From assembly GCA_028696455.1 (NCBI GenBank), contig JAQVGZ010000013.1, positions 1 through 44,031 on the forward strand: DNA of 44,031 bases, in the 5' to 3' direction. The stretch comes from Desulfotomaculaceae bacterium. GTDB lineage: Bacteria; Bacillota; Desulfotomaculia; Desulfotomaculales; Pelotomaculaceae. The notes beneath the pieces were generated by a model. That model searched no databases and was not told the DNA's origin. It saw nothing but the letters and a program-made list of their open reading frames with translations. The position numbers and the translations under genes were made by a program. This document shows, piece after piece, positions 35,354-42,645 of the stretch. Each line of letters starts with the position of its first letter. Position 1 is the stretch's first letter.

Positions 35354-36013
35354 CACATCCTCCCTGCTCATTTTACGCGGCCCGCCGTCACGAGACTGGG
35401 ACCAGTCTTTGGGCGGCAAAACATTTTTGAGCGTGTCCAGACGCCCCAATGCCGCTAATCGATCATGAATTAGCTGCCAGGCACAATGAACATCCCTGCT
35501 AATCTCACATTTACCGTCCTGAGAACCACCACAGGGCCCGTTCAGGATGCTCTTGGCGCAACGGATAATCGGACAGATACCGCCGGTCAGGCTTAAGACG
35601 CAGTCCCCGCATAAGCCGCAGTATTCTTCCCAAAAGCCATGCACATTAAAACCACCGGCGAACCTAGTGTTCATCGCAGTCACAATGTGTTTATCCGGGT
35701 ATCGCCCAGCCAGGTACTGAGAACCTACACCGCAGGCCAGTGATATAACAGCATCAGCATCTTTAACCTTGTCCACGAGGGATTCAATGTATTCCGGTTC
35801 GCACTGGCGGGTGACCGTGCAGGTAGCTGTTTTCAGAGGCCTGCCTTCCAAGCGGCGCTTGATCCTAAGCGCCGCAGCCAGGATACCGGTTTCTTTTTCT
35901 CCCCCGGTCAGGCATATAGAAACACAGCCGGCACAGCCGACCAGTAATACTCTATCACAGTTTTCAATAAACCCGGCGATTTCGGCTATTGGTTTTTGCT
36001 CAGCGATTATCAT
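35321..36013 (-). CDS. metV: MetV: methylenetetrahydrofolate reductase C-terminal-type partner protein
   Basis: 230-residue zinc/iron-sulfur partner of MetF in acetogen-type reductases. Cys clusters are GCAGCVSIC (about 27-34), CGLCGDC (about 131-137) and CPIIRC then LNGPCGGSQDGKCE (about 146-170). The start at ATG 36013 has AGAGG 9 bases upstream; the in-frame start at 36115 lies at the promoter and is rejected. The C-terminal KDWSQSRDGGPRKMSRED is typical. The protein seems extended by about 10 residues (AESKLNAAD) beyond where relatives end, because its frame continues through the presumed metF start. It precedes metF in one unit. Confidence 0.88.
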   Translation of the reverse strand: MIIAEQKPIAEIAGFIENCDRVLLVGCAGCVSICLTGGEKETGILAAALRIKRRLEGRPLKTATCTVTRQCEPEYIESLVDKVKDADAVISLACGVGSQYLAGRYPDKHIVTAMNTRFAGGFNVHGFWEEYCGLCGDCVLSLTGGICPIIRCAKSILNGPCGGSQDGKCEISRDVHCAWQLIHDRLAALGRLDTLKNVLPPKDWSQSRDGGPRKMSREDVMAESKLNAAD

Positions 36014-36086
36014 TATGCAAGCCTCTTTAAGCCGGCAAGTGTTGCCGTTATGTTTACTTCTTATACACTGGTTTACACTAGTTAAT

Positions 36087-36115
36087 AGTATAATGTTCAA
36101 ACAAAGCAGTGTCAA
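36087..36115 (-). promoter_or_regulatory. Sigma-A promoter of metV-metF
   Basis: TTGACA (complement of 36110-36115) and TATACT (complement of 36087-36092) with a 17-base spacer. Just downstream, AGTGTA occurs twice 10 bp apart near the start site. The 36130-36358 interval on the other side holds no gene. Confidence 0.75.
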
Positions 36116-36310
36116 TAAGCCTGGATAACAGCACTGAACACGATGGCATTTACCAGCACAAAATCCATTTACTTTGTTTAATTTGGTATGTTAAATAGAA
36201 TTAGGTTTTTTCTGCTAAATAAATTAATAAGAAAGTATAATTGTTTATCACAATGTACATAATATTAATACTCCTCTTTGGTCAAGCTTTGGTGAGTTTT
36301 ATCTCTCCCC

Positions 36311-36337
36311 GTCCAGCATTAGGCTGGACATTTTTTT
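36311..36337 (+). terminator. Orphan plus-strand terminator
   Basis: GTCCAGC (36311-36317) pairs with GCTGGAC (36323-36329) and is followed by seven T on the plus strand. No plus-strand gene lies between gap (already terminated) and here. It may end a short RNA starting near 36271: TTGTTT at 36241 and TATTAA at 36263, 16 bases apart. Confidence 0.7.
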
Positions 36338-36358
36338 ATCATTTTTCAAGGTACATGC

Positions 36359-36387
36359 TTGACGCTAACTCCTAATTTAGTTATAAT
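36359..36387 (+). promoter_or_regulatory. Promoter of the tRNA cluster
   Basis: TTGACG (36359-36364) and TATAAT (36382-36387) with a 17-base spacer, about 18 bases before the first tRNA. Confidence 0.85.
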
Positions 36388-36404
36388 AACTATTGTTATT
36401 GTTG

Positions 36405-36482
36405 CGGGATGTAGCGCAGTTTGGCTAGCGCGCTTGCCTTGGGAGCAAGAGGCCGGGGGTTCAAATCCCTCCATCCCGACCA
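36405..36482 (+). tRNA. tRNA-Pro (TGG)
   Basis: Acceptor CGGGATG pairs with CATCCCG, the anticodon stem CTTGC/GCAAG carries the loop CTTGGGA (anticodon TGG), and the T loop is TTCAAAT. CCA is encoded. Confidence 0.97.
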
Positions 36483-36495
36483 GGCATATGAATAT

Positions 36496-36580
36496 GGAGG
36501 GGTTCCCGAGTGGCTAAAGGGAGCAGACTGTAAATCTGCCGTCGACGACTTCGCTGGTTCGAATCCAGCCCCCTCCACCA
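36496..36580 (+). tRNA. tRNA-Tyr (GTA)
   Basis: Acceptor GGAGGGG pairs with CCCCTCC. Anticodon GTA sits in the GACTGTAAATC region, a long class II variable arm follows, and CCA is encoded. Confidence 0.97.
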
Positions 36581-36597
36581 TCTTAAGCAGTAACATT

Positions 36598-36673
36598 GGA
36601 CCATTAGCTCAATTGGTAGAGCAGGCGACTCTTAATCGTCAGGTTGTAGGTTCGATTCCTACATGGTCCACCA
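36598..36673 (+). tRNA. tRNA-Lys (CTT)
   Basis: Acceptor GGACCAT pairs with ATGGTCC, anticodon stem GGCGA/TCGTC with one G-T pair, loop CTCTTAA (anticodon CTT), and CCA encoded. Confidence 0.96.
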
Positions 36674-36682
36674 GATTTAAAG

Positions 36683-36722
36683 AATGGCAAGGCTTTTGGA
36701 TTGAGAGTCTTGCCATTTTTAT
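36683..36722 (+). terminator. Terminator of the tRNA cluster
   Basis: AATGGCAAG (36683-36691) pairs with CTTGCCATT (36709-36717), followed by a T-rich tract. It abuts the stop codon of the convergent acyl-CoA synthetase beta gene. Confidence 0.8.
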
Positions 36723-36724
36723 TT

Positions 36725-37414
36725 TTATTTCAAAAAACACCTAATGCGCGCATCCGCGACCAATGCTCCATGCGGATAAGTAATGACCGGGTTTAAGTCT
36801 ATTTCCCTGATCCGGGGATGATGCTCTGCCAACCTCGAAATGTTTAAAATAATTTCGGTTAAAGCATTTGTATCCACCGGCTTGCCGCCACGGTAACCCT
36901 TAAAGATGGCGCTGCCCTTAATCGACTCAAGCATATCTGCTGCGTCTTTTTCCTGTAATGGTACCTGCCGGAAAGTAATATCATCGAGCACCTCCACGAA
37001 GATCCCACCTAGGCCAAAAGCAACTACCTGACCAAATTGCGCATCGGTAGTCATGCCAATCAATACCTCTAAACCAGGGCCAGCCATTGGTTGAATTATT
37101 ACCTGTGCCCTTTGATCAACCATCCTGGCCGTGCCCATCATCTCCCGGTAGGCGCTGCGCACCGAGCACTCATCTGTCAAGGCCAGGCGGACGCCACCAA
37201 CATCGCTCTTGTGCACTATCTCCGATGAGCGCACCTTGAGTACAACTGGATACCCTATTTCTGCGGAAGCCTGTACGGTATCCTCCTCGTCTAGCGCCAC
37301 GCGGCAGGGAATGACAGGAATACCAGCCGCCTTTAATAGTGCCCCGGCCTCGTCTGCGAACAACAAATGCCGGCCTGATGCTGCGGCAAGTTCAATGACT
37401 TCATTAACAGTCAC
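36725..37414 (-). CDS. Acyl-CoA synthetase (ADP-forming), beta (ATP-grasp) subunit
   Basis: 229-residue ATP-grasp subunit of an ADP-forming acyl-CoA synthetase, which converts acyl-CoA, ADP and phosphate to the free acid, ATP and CoA. Visible parts are GYPVVLKVRSSEIVHKSDVGGVRL, the GPGLEVLIGMTTDAQFGQVVAFGLGGIFVEVL segment and EIDLNPVITYP. The start is GTG at 37414, with AAGGTGG 8 bases upstream, overlapping the alpha subunit end by 11 bases. An in-frame start at 37558 is inside the alpha gene and is rejected. It could serve acids made from IOR products. Confidence 0.9.
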   Translation of the reverse strand: MTVNEVIELAAASGRHLLFADEAGALLKAAGIPVIPCRVALDEEDTVQASAEIGYPVVLKVRSSEIVHKSDVGGVRLALTDECSVRSAYREMMGTARMVDQRAQVIIQPMAGPGLEVLIGMTTDAQFGQVVAFGLGGIFVEVLDDITFRQVPLQEKDAADMLESIKGSAIFKGYRGGKPVDTNALTEIILNISRLAEHHPRIREIDLNPVITYPHGALVADARIRCFLK

Positions 37415-38810
37415 AGCAAACACCACCTTTTTGCCTCGTACCGTAATGCACCAGTGCACTAGCCGCCACGGCGGCTTTCTCCGGCTCGGTAAAAAGTGGT
37501 ACGCCGGCTTTTTGTAAAAACTCTTGGTCCTGGCGACAGCCCAGCCAGTTACCCACAAAATTTACTATCAAAGGCTTTTGAATTCTCTTATGGGCAGCCA
37601 ACAGCTCAACTGCTGGCAGTTCCCAATTTTTATGCAGGCAATAAACCGCGAGAAGTAGATCAACGTTTTTGTCTTGCAGCATTGCCTCAGCCAGGCTGCC
37701 ATATATTGGCCCTCTGAACCCCAGGCCTGCTGCATCCAACGGGTTCTTGAGAACGACTGGCGGGTCGTCGCTGCCAATGATCCGCTTAACCCGGCTGATT
37801 GTCTCATCAAATAAGGCCGTAATAATGCAGCCAGCGGGCTTCAGGTGATCAATCATAACCACACTCGGCCCGGCCGTATGAGTTAGAATTCCCACCCTGT
37901 TGCCTTCCGGCAGGGGCTGAAGCGCCAGCGCTTTACAGGCAGCAACTAATTCTGAAACACTGCTCACGGTAAACACACCATGCTGCCGCAAGATATCCCG
38001 GTACAGTCGAAAAGACCCAGCCGAACTGCCCGTATGAGTCTGGGTAAACCTGTCTGCATCCATCACCCGCCCGGCTTTATATACCACTACTGGCTTTTTC
38101 CGGGCTACCCTGCCGGCAGTGCGGGCAAACCTGCCAGCGTCGCTTGTACCTTCAATATACACCCCTATAACACTGGTGGAATCGTCATTTTCCAGGTAAT
38201 CCAGGCAATCTGCAAAGCCAATATTAGAACAATTCCCTACCCCGATAAATTTATTAATTCCTAACCCTTCATCTATGGCCATATGAATTACATTAAGACC
38301 AATACCGCCGCTCTGGGAAATTATCGACACCTTTCCAGGGGGTAATCTAAGTGGATAAAATGTGCTGTAGAAATTTCCGTCATTATTGATTATACCCAGG
38401 GTGTTTGGCCCAATAACAGGCAACCCGTATTTTTCCGCAGTATCAACTAAGCGCCTTTCCAATGTCTGTCCGGCTTCTCCAGTCTCACGATAGCCACCAG
38501 CATTACAGATCACCCCTTTTACCCCGGCACGGCCACAGCTCTCCAGGGCCTCTATCGTGGCAAACTGGTTTAGACAGATTATCGCCATATCAACTGGCTC
38601 CGGGACATCAGCCAGGCTTTTATAAACCTTGCACCCCAGCACCTGTTGGTGACGGGGATGGATCGGATAAACCTTCCCAGTAAATCCACCAAACAAAACA
38701 CTTTGCAGAATATTATAGCCTACCCGGTCAGGTGTATCAGTAACACCAAATATGGCTATACTCTCTGGATAAAAAATAGGTTGCAGGTCAACAGGCCTTG
38801 CTGTAATCAT
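37404..38810 (-). CDS. Acyl-CoA synthetase (ADP-forming), alpha subunit
   Basis: 468-residue subunit with an N-terminal CoA-binding domain (FGVTDTPDRVGYNIL, about 21-36) and ligase-CoA domains. The catalytic phospho-histidine is in THTGSSAG (His259, close to the family position). IGPNTLGI and SQSGGIG are conserved. The ATG at 38810 has GGGGAGGTG just upstream; the in-frame start at 38846 is rejected. In peptide- and aromatic-fermenting anaerobes this enzyme makes ATP from acetyl-, phenylacetyl- or similar CoA esters. Substrate not determined here. Confidence 0.9.
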   Translation of the reverse strand: MITARPVDLQPIFYPESIAIFGVTDTPDRVGYNILQSVLFGGFTGKVYPIHPRHQQVLGCKVYKSLADVPEPVDMAIICLNQFATIEALESCGRAGVKGVICNAGGYRETGEAGQTLERRLVDTAEKYGLPVIGPNTLGIINNDGNFYSTFYPLRLPPGKVSIISQSGGIGLNVIHMAIDEGLGINKFIGVGNCSNIGFADCLDYLENDDSTSVIGVYIEGTSDAGRFARTAGRVARKKPVVVYKAGRVMDADRFTQTHTGSSAGSFRLYRDILRQHGVFTVSSVSELVAACKALALQPLPEGNRVGILTHTAGPSVVMIDHLKPAGCIITALFDETISRVKRIIGSDDPPVVLKNPLDAAGLGFRGPIYGSLAEAMLQDKNVDLLLAVYCLHKNWELPAVELLAAHKRIQKPLIVNFVGNWLGCRQDQEFLQKAGVPLFTEPEKAAVAASALVHYGTRQKGGVCCDC

Positions 38811-38839
38811 AACATCACCTCCCCAAAACATTATACTGG

Positions 38840-39028
38840 TTACCACACGTACTTGTAAATATAGCCCTGATATAGAATAATATAGTCATTATACTGGTAA
38901 ATAATTCCCTCTTCACCACCCCAAAACAACGCCATGGACGACACAACAAAACTGATAAATAAATATAGAAAAAACCCCAGTATTAGTATTAGGAAGGTTA
39001 ACCCACTCACTAAATACCAAGGTTTCAA
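38840..39028 (-). CDS. Small single-pass membrane ORF (uncertain)
   Basis: 62 codons from TTG at 39028. The first half is a strongly hydrophobic helix (VSGLTFLILILGFFLYLFISFVV), and the second half is rich in Tyr and Ile. I recognise no family and the ribosome site is weak. It lies between the benzoate-CoA-ligase-like gene and the acyl-CoA synthetase pair, in the same direction. It may be a real small membrane protein or a chance frame. Confidence 0.35.
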   Translation of the reverse strand: MKPWYLVSGLTFLILILGFFLYLFISFVVSSMALFWGGEEGIIYQYNDYIILYQGYIYKYVW

Positions 39029-39098
39029 AACAACTTCATTTATTCGTTAATAATCAACTACTTAACATGTATTGTCTAAGCAAAAAATTATACTACTC

Positions 39099-40676
39099 TC
39101 AAAGTTTCCTTCTCTGCTCATCCATCTGTCTCAATATAAAGCGTTGAATTTTTCCGGTTGCTGTCTTTGGCAGTTCATCAACCTGCTCAATCCACCGCGG
39201 AAACTTGTACGGGGCAATTGTCTTCTTGACAAATAATTTAACCTCATTTATAAGCTCATCATTCACTGTAACACCTTCTTTAAATACAACAAACGCCTTT
39301 GGCTTAATCAGTCCGTCATCATCCGCGCTGCCAATAACACCACATTCCAGCACTGCCGGGTGCTGCATCAGGGTAGCTTCAACTTCCACTGGCGAGACCC
39401 AGATACCGCCGGCTTTGATCATGTCATCGCCGCGGCCGGCGTAAATGAAGTAACCTTCTTCGTCCTGGTAATACCGATCACCTGTATTAAACCACTCACC
39501 TTGAAAAGCATTTTTTGTCTTTTCATGTTTATTCCAGTAACACGCTGCAGTACTTTCACCTTTAATCATCAAAATACCAGCTTCGCCAGTTGGCACCAGA
39601 TTGCCATCTCCATCTACAATCTTCGCCTCATAGCCCGGCACCAACTTACCACTACAGTCGGGCCTCGACTTACCAGCCCTATTGCTGATATAGATATGTG
39701 AGATTTCTGTCGATCCAATACCGTCCAGAATCTCCAGTCCCCACATTTCCCGCCACTGCTTCCAGACAGATCCGGGCAACGCCTCACCTGCGGAAGCGCA
39801 CAGCCTGATCGAACTCAAATCATATTTCTCCTTAGCCCCTTCAACCTGTAACATGGCATTATATGACGTCGGCACTCCGAAGAAAAGGGTCGGTTTATAC
39901 CTGGTGCATACACTTAATACATGATCAGGCTGTGGACGACCCGGGTGTAAAATAATCGACCCGCCGGCGTAAAATCCAAAATACAAACCATTGCCAAGCC
40001 CATAAGCAAAAAACAGTCTCGCTACGGAATAAGTCCGGTCATTTTCGTTAATCCCTAGAATACCTTTAGCATACAGCTCGGAACTGTAACTCATATCGTG
40101 ATGCAGGTGAACAGTGCCTTTAGGGAAACCTGTGGTCCCGGAACTATAGAGCCAGAATGCCGGATCATCCGGCGTAGTAGGAGCAGCCACGCACTCAGTG
40201 GAAAAACCATTGATCAATTCGTAAAAATCAATAGTACCTTCAACCTGCCCGCCGACTACGATAATATTTTTCAAAAACATAAGCTTATCTTTCACCTGTA
40301 GAATGTTGGGCAGCAATTCCTTGCTGACCACAACCGCCTTGGCCCGGCTGTCATTTAATAGATAACAATAATCTTCCGGCATTAACATGGTGTTGGTCGG
40401 AATTGGCACTGCACCTATCTTCATGGCGCCAAAAAAGGTATAGACAAATTCCGGGCAGTCAAAAGCCACCAGCAGTATCCTGTTTTCCATCTCTATTCCC
40501 AGAGACTTAAGCGCATTACCGGTACGGTTAACATTGTTCAAGACTTCTTGATAGGTAATTTCATCGTCTTTATGATAAATGGCTGTTTTATTGCCGCGCC
40601 CTTGCTCCACATTCCAATCGACAAAACGCTCTGTAGCGTTAAATTTTTCCGGAAAACTGAGTTCAATAAAACTCAT
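39099..40676 (-). CDS. Benzoate-CoA ligase family protein
   Basis: 525-residue AMP-forming aryl-CoA ligase. Order of motifs: LYSSGTTGFPKGTVHLH (about 176-192), DGIGSTEISHIYISN (about 313-327), the benzoate-ligase-like WFNTGDRYYQDEEGYFIYAGRGDDMIKAGGIWVSPVEVE, and Lys in PKTATGKIQRF (about 512). The GSTEISHIYISN core and AGRGDDMIKAGGIWVSP are characteristic of benzoate/4-hydroxybenzoate-CoA ligases. It initiates anaerobic aromatic acid use by forming benzoyl-CoA. The ATG has GGGGGG about 8 bases upstream. I saw no sigma-54 module like that of ligases A and B in front of it. Other aryl substrates are possible. Confidence 0.88.
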   Translation of the reverse strand: MSFIELSFPEKFNATERFVDWNVEQGRGNKTAIYHKDDEITYQEVLNNVNRTGNALKSLGIEMENRILLVAFDCPEFVYTFFGAMKIGAVPIPTNTMLMPEDYCYLLNDSRAKAVVVSKELLPNILQVKDKLMFLKNIIVVGGQVEGTIDFYELINGFSTECVAAPTTPDDPAFWLYSSGTTGFPKGTVHLHHDMSYSSELYAKGILGINENDRTYSVARLFFAYGLGNGLYFGFYAGGSIILHPGRPQPDHVLSVCTRYKPTLFFGVPTSYNAMLQVEGAKEKYDLSSIRLCASAGEALPGSVWKQWREMWGLEILDGIGSTEISHIYISNRAGKSRPDCSGKLVPGYEAKIVDGDGNLVPTGEAGILMIKGESTAACYWNKHEKTKNAFQGEWFNTGDRYYQDEEGYFIYAGRGDDMIKAGGIWVSPVEVEATLMQHPAVLECGVIGSADDDGLIKPKAFVVFKEGVTVNDELINEVKLFVKKTIAPYKFPRWIEQVDELPKTATGKIQRFILRQMDEQRRKL

Positions 40677-41526
40677 ATAAGTACCCCCCGATTAAATTAA
40701 GCAATCAACTATCTAGTAAGCAAAAATAATAAAAGAAATCTGTAGATGCGGCTAAGGTATTAACAACAAAAAATAAAACATTTTCGGCACAGTTTCATAA
40801 TAACTTGTCTACATGCCATGTGCATCTTACAGGAGTAACGGTTTTAACAGTAAACTGTGGGTAGCTAACGTGATAACCTCAATCTTTATATGTTTTTTCC
40901 TGACGTACCCCCTTTTCTTATATATCTGGGCAATACTATCACCTTTAAAGCTAATAGCCAATTCCCTGAATAGAATACAAATAAGCCTTTAAGTATTGTG
41001 TCTTTGCTTCGGATCAAAGGTACGAATTCTTGAATAATTTGCTAGTTGTTTATTATTTTCTTAATAGATTAATTTTCTTTCACAATTGACTTATTAAGTT
41101 CTGCTTCCCTTTAGGATATCTAAACAATTAAAGATTGTCAATTATCATTAACCTCTCATTGGGTAATTATTATTAAAATTTATAAACATGTATTTTACTA
41201 CCAATAAATACAGTTAAGTTAATATTTATAATTAACTGAAGATTTTATCGATTCTTATTATATTCTAGCAGACTAATTATTAATTAGCTCCACTAGTATA
41301 CATTTAACACGAGAAAATACTTTTAGTTATTATTAAGTTGTATTAATTAATGATTACTATACTTTAGTGATTAGTCTAATCCTATTTAATGACTTTCACC
41401 TCATTACATTTAAAAAAAGTTAATAACCATATATCTTGACAACTGATGTAGGCCCCACATGATGTTTTCCTGGCAATACACCTGGACGCACCGGATCAGT
41501 ATAACATCAGAAAAATGAATCCCGTC
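40677..41526. other. AT-rich region without genes
   Basis: About 850 bp between the benzoate-CoA ligase start and the tRNA-Pro terminator. I find no convincing ORF, tRNA or riboswitch. The sequence is strongly AT-rich and holds many short runs of A or T, so it may carry a distant promoter for the ligase. It is the longest gene-free stretch in the window. Confidence 0.6.
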
Positions 41527-41569
41527 AAAAAAAGGGACTCACCTAAAGCGAATTAGATGAGTCCCTTTT
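41527..41569 (-). terminator. Terminator of tRNA-Pro(GGG)
   Basis: On the minus strand AAAAGGGACTCA pairs with TGAGTCCCTTTT, followed by a T-run. It lies about 10 bases past the tRNA CCA end. Confidence 0.85.
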
Positions 41570-41579
41570 ACCCCTTAAT

Positions 41580-41657
41580 TGGTCGGAGCGACACGACTTG
41601 AACGTGCGGCCTCTACCACCCCAAGGTAGCGCTCTAGCCAAACTGAGCTACGCCCCG
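41580..41657 (-). tRNA. tRNA-Pro (GGG)
   Basis: Acceptor CGGGGCG pairs with CGCTCCG (one G-T pair). The anticodon stem CTACC/GGTAG encloses TTGGGGT (anticodon GGG), the T loop is TTCAAGT, and CCA is encoded. Confidence 0.94.
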
Positions 41658-41675
41658 AAATTAATTACTATATTT

Positions 41676-41704
41676 ATTCTATAGGCTCTTTAACGAAAAG
41701 TCAA
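41676..41704 (-). promoter_or_regulatory. Promoter of tRNA-Pro(GGG)
   Basis: TTGACT (complement of 41699-41704) and TAGAAT (complement of 41676-41681) with a 17-base spacer. Confidence 0.8.
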
Positions 41705-41900
41705 GAACAGCGCGGTCTTGATTTTGATTATCTCCTAACCTCCTCAACGGCTTCGATAATTATACAAACACGTGTCGCATCCAGACCAACGTAAACCCAG
41801 CCTGAATATCGCACATTGGCACTGGTGGATACAAGCACCAATCCCCGTCCAGGAGCATATATCAATCTCAAATATATTTAATTGCATTGGGGTGGAGACC

Positions 41901-42584
41901 TTGGAGCTACTCTTAATATCCTTGCTGATTTTTTCTATTAGTCTGGACAGCTTCGGCATAGGAATTGTGTATGGATTAAGAAACATTAAGCTCCCTCTCT
42001 TTTCAAATTTACTGATCGCGTTAATGACCGGCTTATGTACACTTTTAGCCATGAAAACCGGGATATATTTTATTGGCCTGCTACCCCCGTCCTGGTCTAA
42101 TTATATTAGTCCGGCCGTGTTAATCGCCGTTGGAATATGGACCATGACCCAGTCCTGGGCAAAACCAGGCAATAATACCAGTACCGGTATGCGCAACAGG
42201 GCAATAAACAAACCGCCAAATAACGGGAACAAAACTCCCAAAACCTATCTAACCTTAAGAATAAAAAGCTTGGGCCTTCTCGTTCAGATTTTAAGGGAAC
42301 CATCCTCAATTGACTGGGACTACTCAGGTACCATTGACTTGAGGGAGGCCTGCTTGCTTGGCGCCGCCCTATCATTAAACAACCTGGCCGGGGGCGTGGC
42401 TGGAGGTATGGCCGGCCTAAAACCGGAATTAACAGCTATTTTTACCACATTAATTAGCATCTTATTCTTTCTGGGAGGAAACTGGCTGGGGCGCAATTAC
42501 CTTTCCCGGTGGACTGGTGAAAAGGCTGCGTATATAGCCGGGTCAATGTTAATTATCATTGGCATTATTGAAACTTGTCTATAA
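41901..42584 (+). CDS. ytaF: YtaF/MntP-like sporulation membrane protein
   Basis: About 227 residues with roughly six membrane helices in two halves. SLDSFGIGIVYGLRNI near the start and SLNNLAGGVAGGMAG in the second half are the paired motifs of the YtaF branch of the MntP-like family. The hydrophilic loop (about 86-135) is longer than usual. The start is likely TTG at 41901 after GGGGTGGAG (or GTG at 41892). The in-frame sequence from 41772 has no homology and is excluded. In Bacillus ytaF is a sporulation gene, but its transport role is unclear. Confidence 0.78.
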   Translation: MELLLISLLIFSISLDSFGIGIVYGLRNIKLPLFSNLLIALMTGLCTLLAMKTGIYFIGLLPPSWSNYISPAVLIAVGIWTMTQSWAKPGNNTSTGMRNRAINKPPNNGNKTPKTYLTLRIKSLGLLVQILREPSSIDWDYSGTIDLREACLLGAALSLNNLAGGVAGGMAGLKPELTAIFTTLISILFFLGGNWLGRNYLSRWTGEKAAYIAGSMLIIIGIIETCL

Positions 42585-42585
42585 A

Positions 42586-42616
42586 AAAACAAAGGGCTGT
42601 AACAGCCCTTTGTTTT
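42586..42616. terminator. Bidirectional terminator
   Basis: AAAACAAAGGGCTGT pairs with AGCCCTTTGTTTT on either side of a short loop, with T-tracts on both strands. It separates convergent ytaF and the ArsB/NhaD-family transporter. Confidence 0.85.
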
Positions 42617-42645
42617 CCAGACTAAAATAACTGTTATTTAAGACA

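Noticed and set aside
36396-36744. Frames crossing the tRNA cluster
   Set aside because: They read through three well-formed tRNA genes and are spurious.
40677-41100. A third sigma-54 module before the benzoate-CoA ligase
   Set aside because: I looked for GG-N10-GC elements and GGTCAA/TTGACC dyads on the minus strand and found none; the nearest candidate has 11-base spacing.
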